NCBI RefSeq assembly: GCF_001425205.1
Contig: NZ_LMDW01000001.1
Location: 993,928 to 1,057,927 of the forward strand
Length of the DNA stretch: 64,000 nt
Reading direction: 5' to 3'
From: Variovorax sp. Root411
GTDB lineage: Bacteria > Pseudomonadota > Gammaproteobacteria > Burkholderiales > Burkholderiaceae_C
Shown here: positions 9,508 to 18,379 of the stretch, one piece after another
How the letters are laid out: every line of letters begins with the position of its first letter
How positions within the stretch are numbered: position 1 is the stretch's first letter
Notes under the pieces: generated by a model
Told to the model about the DNA's origin: nothing
The model's database searches: none
Seen by the model: the letters and a program-made list of their open reading frames with translations, nothing else
Position numbers and translations under genes: made by a program

Positions 9508-10122
9508 ATGGCCCAGCTGGATGAATTCAAAGGCCCTGAAGCGGACGCGCTGCCGGATACCGCCACCTTGCCTGCCGAACTCGCGGCTCTGTATCTCTGC
9601 ATATCGCCGGCCCAGCTCGCGGACCTGCGCAAGCCGAAGCGGCCCGAGGGGCGCGGGGGCAACGGCCCGCCCGTCATCAAGCCGGTGGAGGGCGGTGCAG
9701 CCGGGTCCAAGGATCCGGTGCTCTACACACTCGGTACCCTGCGCGAATTTGCCAAGGCGCACCCCGCCCCTTCGGCCTTCGACACCGCGCTGAACAGCGG
9801 CCTGCTGGGCTGGGTGTCCGCCAAGCTGCCTTTCTTCGCCGAGCGCGAACCTCGCATCAAGCGCGGCAAGCGCGTGCTCATCGGCGGCGCCTGGGACCGC
9901 GCGGACCCCCTGCGCGAGAAGCGCTTCGTGGCGCTGGCGAAGGGCCGCATCCGCTTCACATCGCTCACATGCGCCGAAGCCGCCGCGAGCCTGTGGGCCG
10001 ACGTTGCGAGCCACGCTGCATTCGCCGAGAAGGGGCTCGCCCTGCTCAAGGGCGAGACGCTGGCCATCGAGGCGTCGCTGGCTGCCACGGGCCAACTGGC
10101 CGCGGCCGGCCCCCGGGACTGA
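9508..10122 (+). CDS. Conserved-looking hypothetical protein with a possible winged-helix domain
   Basis: A 204-residue protein from ATG 9508 (MAQLDEFKGPEADALP); an in-frame GTG at 9490 would add six residues. Residues about 22-85 follow the layout of AlpA/MerR-type winged helices: LAALYLCISPAQLADLRKP, then GPPVIKP, then VLYTLGTLREFAKAH. The rest is Ala-rich and helical without motifs I recognise; it includes a KLPFFAEREPRIKRGKRVL segment. The gene is divergent from mutS, with a TAAAAT -10-like hexamer about 30 bp upstream, and is followed 16 bp later by corA. I do not recognise a characterised family and assign no function. Confidence 0.7.
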   Translation: MAQLDEFKGPEADALPDTATLPAELAALYLCISPAQLADLRKPKRPEGRGGNGPPVIKPVEGGAAGSKDPVLYTLGTLREFAKAHPAPSAFDTALNSGLLGWVSAKLPFFAEREPRIKRGKRVLIGGAWDRADPLREKRFVALAKGRIRFTSLTCAEAAASLWADVASHAAFAEKGLALLKGETLAIEASLAATGQLAAAGPRD

Positions 10123-10138
10123 ACACGGACGCATACCG

Positions 10139-11116
10139 ATGCTTATCAACTGCGTGGCCTACGAAAACGGCTCCAAGCTCGCCGACATTTCGGTCGAGGA
10201 CATCAGCGACTACATCAGCCGGCCGGGCTGCTTCGTCTGGGTGGCGCTGAGCGATGCATCGCCCGAGGAACTGAGCGTGATGCAGCTTGAATTCGGCCTG
10301 CATCCGCTCGCGGTCGAAGACGCCCACCACGGCCATCAGCGCCCGAAGGTGGAGGAGTACGGCGATTCGCTCTTCGTGGTCATGCACCTGGTGGAGCCTT
10401 CGCCCGAGGGCGAGCACTGCACGAACGTGGGCGAGGTCGACGTGTTCGTCGGCACCAACTACGTGCTGTCGGTGCGCAACCGCAGCAAGCAGGGCTTTCT
10501 GGGCGTGCGCGAGCGCTGCGAGCGCGAGCCCGAGCTGCTGCGCAACGGCGCGGGCTTCGTGCTGTATGCATTGATGGATGCGGTGGTCGACCGCTACTTT
10601 CCGGTGATCGACGCGCTGGAGGTGGAGCTCGAGGCTATCGAGCAGCAGATCTTTGGCCAGGGCGGCGCGGCGCGCGACAAGATCAAGCAGCTCTACGACT
10701 TGAAGCGGCGCAGCATGATCCTGAAGCGCGCGGTGGCGCCGCTGCTGGAGGCGGCCAGCAAGCTGCACGGCGGGCGGGTGCCCCAGATCTGCATGAGTTC
10801 CCAGGAGTACTTCCGCGACGTGGGCGACCACCTGGGACGCATCAACGGCTCGATTGACGCCATGCGCGACACCATCGGCACGGCGGTCCAAGTGAACCTG
10901 TCGATGGTCACCATCGAGGAGAGCGAAGTCACCAAGCGCCTCGCGTCCTGGGCCAGCATCTTCGCGGTGTGCACCGCCTACGCCGGCATCTGGGGCATGA
11001 ACTTCGAGAACATGCCGGAGCTGAAATTCCGCTACGGCTATGCGGTGGCGCTGGGACTGATCGCCGGCACCTGCGGCTATCTCTATTACCGGTTCAAGCG
11101 CGCCGGTTGGCTGTAA
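10139..11116 (+). CDS. corA: CorA family magnesium/cobalt transporter
   Basis: A 325-residue inner-membrane divalent-cation channel. The large N-terminal cytoplasmic domain (1-260) has the family landmarks VWVALSDASPEEL, PLAVEDAHHGHQRPKVEEYGD and YVLSVRNRS, followed by the long stalk helix. Two C-terminal membrane helices flank the pore signature YAGIWGMNFENMPEL (the GMN motif), and the protein ends with a basic tail. Start ATG 10139 follows the upstream gene by 16 bp. The family moves Mg2+ (also Co2+ and Ni2+) passively into the cell through a pentamer. A dispersed GC-rich repeat lies just downstream and may act as a transcription end. Confidence 0.95.
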   Translation: MLINCVAYENGSKLADISVEDISDYISRPGCFVWVALSDASPEELSVMQLEFGLHPLAVEDAHHGHQRPKVEEYGDSLFVVMHLVEPSPEGEHCTNVGEVDVFVGTNYVLSVRNRSKQGFLGVRERCEREPELLRNGAGFVLYALMDAVVDRYFPVIDALEVELEAIEQQIFGQGGAARDKIKQLYDLKRRSMILKRAVAPLLEAASKLHGGRVPQICMSSQEYFRDVGDHLGRINGSIDAMRDTIGTAVQVNLSMVTIEESEVTKRLASWASIFAVCTAYAGIWGMNFENMPELKFRYGYAVALGLIAGTCGYLYYRFKRAGWL

Positions 11117-11132
11117 AGGCGGGGCTGCCCGG

Positions 11133-11253
11133 TTTTTCTCCCTCCCCTCCCGGAGGAGGGCGGGGGTGGGGGCTGACGGCGTATCAATCATCAGCGGCTT
11201 ATCGAGCGCCGCTTGCCCCCATCCCAGCCTTCCCCCGGAAGGGGAAGGAGCAA
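11133..11253. repeat. Dispersed GC-rich repeat, copy 1
   Basis: A 121-bp non-coding element starting TTTCTCCCTCCCCTCCCGGA and ending CCGGAAGGGGAAGGAGCAA, with GGGGGTGGGGG and TTGCCCCCATCCCA inside. It matches, on the opposite strand, the element at 52947-53053 almost base for base at both ends, while the middle differs. Each end can fold on itself (CCTCCCGGAGGAGGG; CCTTCCCCCGGAAGGGG). It sits between the convergent corA and siderophore-interacting genes, where a bidirectional terminator or REP-like element would be expected. Confidence 0.8.
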
Positions 11254-11263
11254 TACCAACACG

Positions 11264-12097
11264 TCACTCGTCGTGCGAGTCGTGCGTTGCCACTGCGCCG
11301 CGGCGCCAGTAGCCCGAGGCCCGTGTCCATTTCGGGTTCGCGCCGCGCTCGCCCACGAGGTGCGCGCGCAGCGCCTTGGCGATGGCCGATTCGCAACCGA
11401 CCCATGCATGGAAGTCGCCAGCCGGTAGCTGCATCGCTTTCAGCGCGTCGAGCAGCACAGGGCTCAGGCCCGGCTCGGTGCTGCGGCGGTGCACCCACTT
11501 CAGCGTGAGTTCGGCCTGCGTGTCGAACGGAATCTCGTCGGCTTCGCTGTCGACTTCCGCCAGCACCACCACGCGCGCGCCGGCCGGCAGTTCAGCCAGG
11601 CGGCGCGAGATCGCGGGCAGGGCGGTGTCGTCGCCGATCAGCAGATGCCAGTCGAATTCGGTCGGCACGATGAACGAGCCGCGCGGGCCGCCCACGCCGA
11701 CGACGTCGCCGGGCCTGGCCCGCTCGGCCCATTGCGTGGCGGGGCCGGCTTCGTGCAGCGCGAAGTCGATTTCGAGCGTGCCGGCATCGGCGTCATGGCG
11801 GCGCGGCGTGTAGTCGCGCATGGTCGGGCGGCCTTCGGGCCAGATCGGGCCCTCGGGGCCGACCGTGGGCAGCGTGAGCTTGCCGGTGGCGTCGGGAAAG
11901 AAGATCTTCGCGTGGTCGTCGAAGCCGGGGCTGGTGAAGCCCGCGAGGTAGTCGCCCGCGAGGGTGATGCGGATCAGGTGCGGCGTCACGCGCTGCGCGG
12001 CCTTCACCGTGAGCCGGCGAAAGCGCAGGTCGTGGCGCACCCGGCGCGGCATGCGGTCGGGTGCGGCGGAAGCAGATGAAGTACTGAGGTCAGTCAT
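11264..12097 (-). CDS. Siderophore-interacting protein / NADPH-dependent ferric-chelate reductase (YqjH-like)
   Basis: A 277-residue flavoprotein of the ViuB/YqjH family, which reduces ferric siderophores in the cytoplasm using NAD(P)H. FAD-binding landmarks are [26 protein letters not shown] (about residues 90-115) and the phosphate-binding [13 protein letters not shown]. The C-terminal NADPH-binding half has [37 protein letters not shown] and the terminal [12 protein letters not shown] typical of the family. It lies 54 bp after a PadR/YqjI-like regulator on the same strand, the pairing known in E. coli where YqjI controls yqjH in response to metal. Regulation by that protein is therefore likely. 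Confidence 0.93.
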   Translation of the reverse strand: MTDLSTSSASAAPDRMPRRVRHDLRFRRLTVKAAQRVTPHLIRITLAGDYLAGFTSPGFDDHAKIFFPDATGKLTLPTVGPEGPIWPEGRPTMRDYTPRRHDADAGTLEIDFALHEAGPATQWAERARPGDVVGVGGPRGSFIVPTEFDWHLLIGDDTALPAISRRLAELPAGARVVVLAEVDSEADEIPFDTQAELTLKWVHRRSTEPGLSPVLLDALKAMQLPAGDFHAWVGCESAIAKALRAHLVGERGANPKWTRASGYWRRGAVATHDSHDE

Positions 12098-12151
12098 TGC
12101 AGAAGTCCTGGGTGAGCAGGGCGGGTTGAGATTCGGGAGGAGGGCGCGGGC

Positions 12152-12727
12152 TCAGATCTTTTCGATCTGCTGGGCCGCGGCGTCGAGCACCGCGGCGAAT
12201 TCATGCGCCTGCTGCTCGGTCATCGCGGCGCCCGACAGGCGCATGCGCATTGCGAGCTTGAGGTTCTCGATGGCGCGCGTGACCTGCGGCGGCCGTCCGC
12301 CGCGCGGGCCGGCGCCGTCCACGCCGCCGCTCATGCGGGCCATCATGGCGTCGGCCATCTCGCGGTTGGCCGCGAGGAATTCCTGGCCGCTGGCCGTGAT
12401 GCTGTAGCGCTTGCGGCCGCTGCCGTCGCCGGCTTCCACGCTGAGGTAGCCCATTTCCTCGAGCAGCGTGAGCGTGGGGTAGACCACGCCGGGGCTCGGC
12501 GCGTAGCTGCCGCCGAGGCGGTCTTCGATGGCCTTGATCAGTTCGTAGCCGTGCGCCGGCTTGTCGGCGATGAGCTGCAGCAGCACGAAGCGCAGGCCGC
12601 CGTGGCCGAACACGCGTGCGCCGCCACGGCCACCGCCGCGGTGTTGTCCACGGCCGCCGGAAAGGCCGTCTTCATGTTCGCTGCGGGCGGTGCGGCAGTG
12701 GTGATGGTTGGAATGGAAATGTCTCAT
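12152..12727 (-). CDS. PadR family metal-responsive regulator (YqjI-like)
   Basis: A 191-residue PadR-type winged-helix repressor from ATG 12727. The N-terminal extension is His-rich (MRHFHSNHHHCRTARSEHEDG), resembling the nickel-binding tail of E. coli YqjI. It is followed by the HTH core (GLRFVLLQLIADKPAHGYELIKAIEDRLGG, PSPGVVYPTLTLLEEMGYL, RKRYSITASGQEFL) and a C-terminal dimerisation helix. An ATG two codons earlier is possible. It is the first gene of a two-gene unit with the ferric reductase. Its probable operator, a perfect 22-bp palindrome inside a second inverted repeat, lies immediately upstream, suggesting autoregulation. Confidence 0.92.
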   Translation of the reverse strand: MRHFHSNHHHCRTARSEHEDGLSGGRGQHRGGGRGGARVFGHGGLRFVLLQLIADKPAHGYELIKAIEDRLGGSYAPSPGVVYPTLTLLEEMGYLSVEAGDGSGRKRYSITASGQEFLAANREMADAMMARMSGGVDGAGPRGGRPPQVTRAIENLKLAMRMRLSGAAMTEQQAHEFAAVLDAAAQQIEKI

Positions 12728-12746
12728 GGTGAGCATCCTTCAAGAT

Positions 12747-12797
12747 GTGTATCGGAATTATTTTAGATATATCTAAAATAAAGTCAAACCGATACAC
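12747..12797. promoter_or_regulatory. Nested inverted-repeat operator of the YqjI-like regulator
   Basis: A perfect 22-bp palindrome occupies 12759-12780 (half-site TATTTTAGATA). Outside it, GTGTATCGG at 12747-12755 is mirrored by CCGATACAC at 12789-12797. The AT-rich core stands out from the surrounding GC-rich DNA and lies 20-70 bp upstream of the regulator ATG. YqjI-type repressors are known to bind palindromes in their own promoter, so I read this as the operator, inferred from position and symmetry. Confidence 0.7.
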
Positions 12798-12836
12798 CCC
12801 GGACCGCACGGGCGGCGGCCCGCCCACCGCCACGAG

Positions 12837-13727
12837 TCAGCCGTCCGAAGCCTCTCCAGCGGCCACGAAGCGCCGCTGCCGCATCCACTTGGTCGCCACC
12901 CATTTCTCGCCGCGCAGCACGGGTGCGCCCGCATGCAGCGATGCAGGGTCCACCTGCCCGAGGCTGTTGTAGTACTCGAAGTACACCGCGCTGCCGCGTC
13001 GTGGCGACACCGACCAGCCGCATTCGGGAAATACGGTTTCGCCGCCTTCCTCCACCTCGTTGAGGTAACTCACGAGCGTGCTCACGCGCTGGCCGCTGCG
13101 TGCGAGCGAAGCCTTGTTGGCCTCGTTGGACGGCACCAGGAAATCGAAGTGCGGCATGCTCTGCGTGCCGGCCGGGTAGTACAGCACCTGCAGGCCCTCG
13201 CCGTTTTCCACCGGCAGGTTCATGAGCTCCGACACGCGCCGGTCGAGTTTGGCGATGAAGGCGTTTTCGCGCAGCCGGAAGAACATGCCCAGGCTGCTGC
13301 GCTGCTCACCGACAAGGTCGCGCCCGGACAGCGGATCGACAGTGGTCGATGGCGCGAGCCGGGGCCTCGCGAGCGCGATCAGCTCTTCGCATTCCTGCGC
13401 GTTGAACACGTCGTCGAGCACCGCCATGGCCGGCTGCGCCGCGCGCGCGGCCACACGCACGAGCCGGTCCGTGGTGCGGATCGACGTGCCCGGCGGCAGC
13501 CGCGGCGGCTCGTACTGGTAGGGGGGCGCTATCGTCACCGAATCGATAGGCAACGGGCTACCGGTGCGCAGCGCGAACACGAAGGCATCGACGATGGCCT
13601 TGGCGGCCTCGGGCGGCATGTCCTGCGCGCGCATGGCCTCGATCACGTTCGCGGGGGCGCAGCCCTGGTGCAGGTTGTGCGATACCCAGTCGCTCAGCGC
13701 GGGCGAGAAGCGCAGCACCGCATCCAT
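12837..13727 (-). CDS. 2OG-Fe(II) oxygenase, prolyl 4-hydroxylase-like
   Basis: A 296-residue member of the prolyl 4-hydroxylase alpha-subunit-like 2-oxoglutarate/Fe(II) dioxygenases. The iron ligands are His193 and Asp195 (MPHFDFLVP) and His265 (SLHAGAPV), with Lys275 (GEKWVATKWMR) to bind 2-oxoglutarate. The catalytic domain is residues 100-285. The N-terminal 60 residues form a helical segment (LSDWVSHNLHQGCAPANVIE) that may be a small binding domain. It is the last gene of a four-gene minus-strand run, starting 4 bp after the lipoprotein stop. The family hydroxylates proline or other residues in proteins; no substrate is evident. Confidence 0.92.
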   Translation of the reverse strand: MDAVLRFSPALSDWVSHNLHQGCAPANVIEAMRAQDMPPEAAKAIVDAFVFALRTGSPLPIDSVTIAPPYQYEPPRLPPGTSIRTTDRLVRVAARAAQPAMAVLDDVFNAQECEELIALARPRLAPSTTVDPLSGRDLVGEQRSSLGMFFRLRENAFIAKLDRRVSELMNLPVENGEGLQVLYYPAGTQSMPHFDFLVPSNEANKASLARSGQRVSTLVSYLNEVEEGGETVFPECGWSVSPRRGSAVYFEYYNSLGQVDPASLHAGAPVLRGEKWVATKWMRQRRFVAAGEASDG

Positions 13728-13731
13728 CGGC

Positions 13732-14355
13732 TCAGACTTCCGCCGGAACCCAGCCGTTGTCGGTGCGTTTGAAGTTCTGCTTCAACTGCATGGTGCCGGC
13801 GCCGCGCACCACGCGGTCGACCATCGGAAAGGCCTTTTGCACGTCGGCATTGCCCGTCCAGGGCGCGGCATCGATCCTGTAGGTGTAGGTGACGACGACT
13901 TCGGCCGGGTCCTTGGCGTCCTTGCGCGCTTCCCAGCCGACGATCTTGTCGAGCGTCAGGTGGGCGGCGCAGAAGTCGCCCTGGCCGCTCTGGCCGCTTT
14001 GGTTCTTGCGCACCAGGAAGTACTTCTTTCCTTCGTCGGTCAGCGCGTAGCGGGTGACCCCGATCTCGCCGGCCTCCTTGCCGTCCTCCACCTTCGCGGT
14101 GGACGCGCTCACCAGCCCGACATGCTCCAGCACCGGCATCTGCACCGCGTTGCGCGCGCGCGTGCCTGCCTCGCGCTGCGGCACGTCGATGGGCCATTGG
14201 GTCTTGCCCAGGCACAGGTCGCCTTTCTTCGCAAGGTAGGCGTTCATCGCGGCCGTGAGGTTCGGCAGGTCGGCTTCGGGCTGCTGCGGGCCGCAGCCCG
14301 TGAGTGCGGCCAGGGCGGCGGCGGCCATTGCCGCGCAAAGGATCTTGTTGTTCAT
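13732..14355 (-). CDS. Small lipoprotein of unknown function
   Basis: A 207-residue lipoprotein. The signal sequence MNNKILCAAMAAAALAALTGC ends in the lipobox LTGC (Cys21). The mature part starts GPQQPEADLPNLTAAMNAYL and contains two cysteines (DLCLGKTQW, DFCAAHLTL) that could form a disulfide. The C-terminal part (VVVTYTYRIDAAPW, TMQLKQNFKRTDNGWVPAEV) looks like beta strands. I recognise no named domain. It sits 11 bp after the di-haem peroxidase and 4 bp before the 2OG oxygenase, so it is very likely co-transcribed with both. Confidence 0.8.
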   Translation of the reverse strand: MNNKILCAAMAAAALAALTGCGPQQPEADLPNLTAAMNAYLAKKGDLCLGKTQWPIDVPQREAGTRARNAVQMPVLEHVGLVSASTAKVEDGKEAGEIGVTRYALTDEGKKYFLVRKNQSGQSGQGDFCAAHLTLDKIVGWEARKDAKDPAEVVVTYTYRIDAAPWTGNADVQKAFPMVDRVVRGAGTMQLKQNFKRTDNGWVPAEV

Positions 14356-14366
14356 GTGTAGGCAAA

Positions 14367-15800
14367 TCAATTGACGCACGCCCCCGGCTTCGCGGGCGTG
14401 GCCGGTGCCGTGTCCGCATCGCTCAGGGTGTTCAGGAAGCAGAGCAGGTCCGCGATGTCCTGCTCGGACATGGGAGGCGCGGAGCCCGCGGCGCGGCCGT
14501 CCATCGGCAGTTGCGTGTCGATGTTGGTGGCGTAGGCGGGCGGCAGGTCGTCGTACTTCTGCACCTTGCCGCCCGTGTACTGCGTGGTGACGAGGCCATA
14601 TGCCGGAAAGCCCGGATCGTTCTTCGCCTTGGGCGTTCCGCCGACGGTGGGGTACCACAGCTCGGGCTGCGTGTCGCGCGTGTTGTAGAAGCGCACGACC
14701 TGCTCCAGCGAATGCATCACGCCGTTGTGGAAGAAGGCCTGCCGCGTCGCCACGTTGCGCATGGTCGGCGCCTTGAACATGCCGCAGAAACCGTTCGCGG
14801 CATTCGGTGCGGCCGGCGCGTGGTCGGTGCGCAGCGGGCCGCATACGCCCATGTCGAAATACTTCAGGTCGCCGTTGGCCGGAATGCCCGCGTTGCGCGG
14901 CACGCTGATCGCCTCGTACGAGAAGTCGGTGAACAGCGCCGAACTGCCGTTGAGCCCCGCGCCCTGGTAATGGCACGAGGCGCAGTTGCCGGTGGCCGGG
15001 TTGGTGAACACCTTCAGCCCGCGCGTTTCCGCCGGCGTGAGCGTGCCGCCGATCTTGTTGGCCGCGTACAGGTCGAACTTGCTGCTGTACGGATGAAAGC
15101 TCTTGTCCTCCAGCTGATAGGCCTGCAACGCCTGCAGCGCGCTGGTGAAGGCGGCATCGCTGTCGTCGAACACCTTCGCGCCGAAGGCCTTGGCGACGAG
15201 CGGTGCGTAGTCGGCGGCCTGCAACTTCTTCACCACGTCGGTGCTGCTCGCGTTGGCCATCTCCAGCGGATCGAGCAACGGAAGGCGGGCCTGCGCGGCC
15301 AGCGTGCCAGCGCGGCCGTCCCATGCGAAGCCGCCGCCGGGGCCCGGCACGCTGATGCCGTCGGGGTTGTCCAGCAGGTCGGCGTAGGGCGGCGTGACGT
15401 CCTTGTAGCGCAGCGAAGGCACCGCGCGCAGGCCGGCCTTGTCCATGTGCTCGCCGCCGAGCTGCACGGAGAGGTCGTTGGCCGGCGCGTACGCATGGGC
15501 CGGGTCGTGGCAGCTCGCGCACGACATGGCGCCGGAGCCCGAGAGGTTCTTGTCGAAGAACATCTTCTGGCCCACCTGCGCCGCGAGGCTCAGCGTGCTG
15601 GGGGCGGCGGCGGGGGCCGCGGGCGCGGAGCCCGCCGCTGCGGGAGCGGATGCGGCCGGCAGCGCGGCGGCCGATCCGCCGCCGCCACAGGAGACGAGCG
15701 CACCGCCCGCCGCGCCTGCAGCGGCCAGCACCGCCAGCCCGATCCAGCCGGCGCGTGTCACGGCCGGCCCTTTCGGGCCCGAACGGCGTTCTTCGCTCAT
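14367..15800 (-). CDS. Di-haem cytochrome c peroxidase (MauG/CcpA-like) lipoprotein
   Basis: A 477-residue exported di-haem protein. After a cytoplasmic start (MSEERRSGPKGPAVTRAGW) comes a membrane segment ending in ALVSC at Cys38, which could be a lipidation site, then an Ala/Pro linker. The first haem motif is C94-A-S-C97-H98 (SCASCHDPAHAYAP) and the second is NCASCHYQGAG near residue 270. MRNVATRQAFFHNGVMHSLEQVVRFYN is typical of this family near the C-terminus. Such enzymes reduce peroxide or carry out long-range oxidation in the periplasm. It overlaps the phosphoesterase stop by 4 bp, so translation is probably coupled. Confidence 0.93.
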   Translation of the reverse strand: MSEERRSGPKGPAVTRAGWIGLAVLAAAGAAGGALVSCGGGGSAAALPAASAPAAAGSAPAAPAAAPSTLSLAAQVGQKMFFDKNLSGSGAMSCASCHDPAHAYAPANDLSVQLGGEHMDKAGLRAVPSLRYKDVTPPYADLLDNPDGISVPGPGGGFAWDGRAGTLAAQARLPLLDPLEMANASSTDVVKKLQAADYAPLVAKAFGAKVFDDSDAAFTSALQALQAYQLEDKSFHPYSSKFDLYAANKIGGTLTPAETRGLKVFTNPATGNCASCHYQGAGLNGSSALFTDFSYEAISVPRNAGIPANGDLKYFDMGVCGPLRTDHAPAAPNAANGFCGMFKAPTMRNVATRQAFFHNGVMHSLEQVVRFYNTRDTQPELWYPTVGGTPKAKNDPGFPAYGLVTTQYTGGKVQKYDDLPPAYATNIDTQLPMDGRAAGSAPPMSEQDIADLLCFLNTLSDADTAPATPAKPGACVN

Positions 15801-18142
15801 TGCTTCAGCGACCAGACGTTGAACTGGTTGGCATCCGGCCCGACCTGCGCGGCGGTCGACACGTCGCCCGACTGCTTCTGCGTGTAGCTCGCCGGGATCA
15901 CGAAGGCGTGGTTGATCGGCCGCACGCTGTCGAAGTGCGTGTCCGCGCTGCCCGCGTACTCCGGCAGGTTCATGATGTTCTGGGCGATGAAGGCCTCGGT
16001 GTACTTCGAGCGGTTCATGTACGAACCATCGATGGCCGGGTCGGCCAGCTGGAACATGTCCTGCAGCGTACGCACGAACGAGAAGTGGCTGTAGGCATCG
16101 CTGTCCGACACGCCCTTGGGCGCATCGGGCTGGTTCGTCAGGATGCCGAAGATGCTCTCGCCGTGGCCGCGGTTGCCCTTGGTGTAGTTGTTGATCGTGG
16201 CATCGACCGACCAGGTGCCATCCGCGTTCTGCTTGATCGGATTGGCGACGGTGCTGTTGGCCACGTTCCAGCCGCAGCAGGAATTGAAGCCGCTGGTGGC
16301 GCTGCCTTCGTCGAACATCAGCACGATGGCCACCCGCTTCTGCGTGTTCTTCCACAGCGGCGAAGCCTGGATGCGCTTGACGGTGAAGTCGACGTAGTTG
16401 TCGCCGCGCGTGATGATCGGCGACACGGCCGTGGTCGATACGTTGTTCGCCACGCTGCTGCAGTCGCTCGCGGTACCGGTGCCGCCAGTGCCCTTCACGC
16501 TGATGCCGTGCATGTCGTCGCACTGGTCGGGCACCAAAAAGTTCAGGTTGCCGACGTTGCCGCTGGCCAGGTCGGTGCCGAGCTGGTCGTAGTCGTAGCT
16601 GGCGGGAATGGCGTAGTCGGCGCTGTTTTTCAGCGTGGCGTCCCACTGGCCGCCGCCCATGGTGCGGTTGCTGTACTTCCACTCGGGCGCGCTGCGCACA
16701 TTCTGGTACGCCATGCCGGGGTGGTGCTTGGTCTTGTACAGGCCGCCCGGCAGCGGCAGCGTGAGCGTGGCGTCGCCGATGGTCGTGGTGTTGCCGCCGA
16801 GCGTGCCGGGCGGGTAGACGTTGTCCTTCGCGGTGACGGCGGTGTCGGCCACGCTGTCGGTGCGGAAGTCCTGGCCCGGGTTCATCGACTCGCTGTAGGT
16901 GCGCCAGGTGAGGCCGGCGCTCGTGATCGCGTTGAAGAGGTTCGGCTTGCCGACGATGTTGTGGTTCACCGCGGCGGCCTGCGTGCAGGTGGCCGCGAAA
17001 GGAGACTTGGCCAGACCCGGCTGCGTGTTGTCGGGCACGGGCAGGTCCTGCACGGCGTTGGCGCCGGTCGCGTCGCAGTTCCACTGGCTGTCGTCGGTGA
17101 TGCCCCAGTCGTCCGCGCCGCCCAGCGCCGTGTAGTTGGGCTCGCTCGGGTTGCCGGTGGCGTAGTAGCTCACGAGCTGGTTGCCGGCCTTCAGGTAGCT
17201 GTTGATCTTGGGCGCGTAGGCCGAGTTCAGGATCGACATCGTGGCCTTGTTTTCCAGCATCACGATGAAGATGTTGTCGTAGCGCGGCACGCCTTCGACG
17301 TTGAACGCCGCTTGCTGCGACTGCAGGAAGGTGATCGGCTTGCGGTTGTCCGCGACGCCCGCCGTGGCGACCGTCACGCCGGCCATGCCGCTCAGGCGCG
17401 GATCGCCGCCTGGGTTGGCCAGCGCATCGGGAAACAGGTCGCCGCGGTCGAGCTTGGTGGTGGCGTAGGCGAAGCGGTTGTTGAGCGCATTGGCTTCGTC
17501 GAGCAAGGCGGTCTTCACGTTGGCGGCTGCGGCACTGAAGTCGCCGAGCAGGGCGTCGGCCGGCACGCCCAGGCGCGTGGCCAGGTTCTGCTTCTCGACG
17601 GCATAGCTCGTGCCGTTGGCTTCGATCAACCGCGCCACTTCGGACGACAGCGGGCTCACCACCACGTTCGTGCCTTGCTCCTTCACCTGGTCGAGCGCCA
17701 CGCGCAGCACTTCGCGCCTGGGCACGCTGACGTTGCTGGCGGTGTTCTTCGCGCTGGTGCCGATGTCGGCAATGAGCGCGGACGCGGCGGACAGCGAGAG
17801 GCTGAACTTGCCGTTGGCATCGGTCACGGCGGCGGGCTCGCCGCTGTCGCAGCGACCGTTGTTGTTGCTGTCGACGCAGACGGTGGCACCTGCGTAGTAG
17901 CCGGCGGTGATCACCGGATCGGTGCTGCTGCCGGCCTTGAAGGCGGTGGCGGCGAGCACGCCGCTGAAGGTGGTGTTGCCGGAGCCCGCGGGCTGGCTCG
18001 TCGGCTGGCTCGCGGGCGGCGGGAGGAATGCAACCGGCCCCGAGCCGCCGCCTCCGCCTCCGCACGCAGCCAGCAGCGAAGCTGCGAGCACGGTCAGGGT
18101 GGGGCACAGCAAGCCGGATCTGATTTTTTGAATGGCTTTCAA
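15797..18142 (-). CDS. Phosphoesterase (PF04185-like) lipoprotein
   Basis: A secreted phosphoesterase of 781 residues if it starts at TTG 18142 (preceded by GAAAGAAGAAA); a distant ATG at 18205 gives 802 residues but places odd sequence before the signal peptide. The signal sequence ends with LAASLLAAC and a Gly run, indicating a lipoprotein. Residues about 60-140 form a carboxypeptidase-regulatory-like/dockerin-type module (CVDSNNNGRCDSGEPAAVTD). The catalytic domain starts with YDNIFIVMLENKATMSIL, matching the metal- and nucleophile-bearing strand of phospholipase C/acid phosphatase enzymes, and later shows KHHPGMAYQNV, FLVPDQCDDMHG, VLMFDEGSA and NRGHGESIFGILTNQ. It probably hydrolyses phosphate esters at the cell surface. 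It heads a four-gene operon. Confidence 0.88.
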   Translation of the reverse strand: MKAIQKIRSGLLCPTLTVLAASLLAACGGGGGGSGPVAFLPPPASQPTSQPAGSGNTTFSGVLAATAFKAGSSTDPVITAGYYAGATVCVDSNNNGRCDSGEPAAVTDANGKFSLSLSAASALIADIGTSAKNTASNVSVPRREVLRVALDQVKEQGTNVVVSPLSSEVARLIEANGTSYAVEKQNLATRLGVPADALLGDFSAAAANVKTALLDEANALNNRFAYATTKLDRGDLFPDALANPGGDPRLSGMAGVTVATAGVADNRKPITFLQSQQAAFNVEGVPRYDNIFIVMLENKATMSILNSAYAPKINSYLKAGNQLVSYYATGNPSEPNYTALGGADDWGITDDSQWNCDATGANAVQDLPVPDNTQPGLAKSPFAATCTQAAAVNHNIVGKPNLFNAITSAGLTWRTYSESMNPGQDFRTDSVADTAVTAKDNVYPPGTLGGNTTTIGDATLTLPLPGGLYKTKHHPGMAYQNVRSAPEWKYSNRTMGGGQWDATLKNSADYAIPASYDYDQLGTDLASGNVGNLNFLVPDQCDDMHGISVKGTGGTGTASDCSSVANNVSTTAVSPIITRGDNYVDFTVKRIQASPLWKNTQKRVAIVLMFDEGSATSGFNSCCGWNVANSTVANPIKQNADGTWSVDATINNYTKGNRGHGESIFGILTNQPDAPKGVSDSDAYSHFSFVRTLQDMFQLADPAIDGSYMNRSKYTEAFIAQNIMNLPEYAGSADTHFDSVRPINHAFVIPASYTQKQSGDVSTAAQVGPDANQFNVWSLKQ

Positions 18143-18379
18143 TTTCTTCTTTCGAGCGTGGAGGGGAGCGTGAAGCAGCAGCGCAGCCGATGGCTGCGCT
18201 TGCACTGCGGATCGCGGATGAATCTAGAAGCCCTCTGTGTCAGTCAAAAGTCGAAAGACTTAGCGCTGAATTAGCAAGCTTCGTGGCCGAACTTGTGCGA
18301 CAGCCACCGACCCCCTTGCAACATCGGCCGGTTCGCGGCATCGTGCGCACGCACCAGAAGCCGAAGCAGGAGAGATGGC

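Noticed and set aside
6790-10122. Long plus-strand frame opposite mutS
   Set aside because: Antisense to mutS over most of its length; only its last 204 codons (from 9508) look like protein.
15650-18274. Long plus-strand frame opposite the phosphoesterase
   Set aside because: Antisense shadow with low-complexity composition; the minus strand carries recognisable domains.
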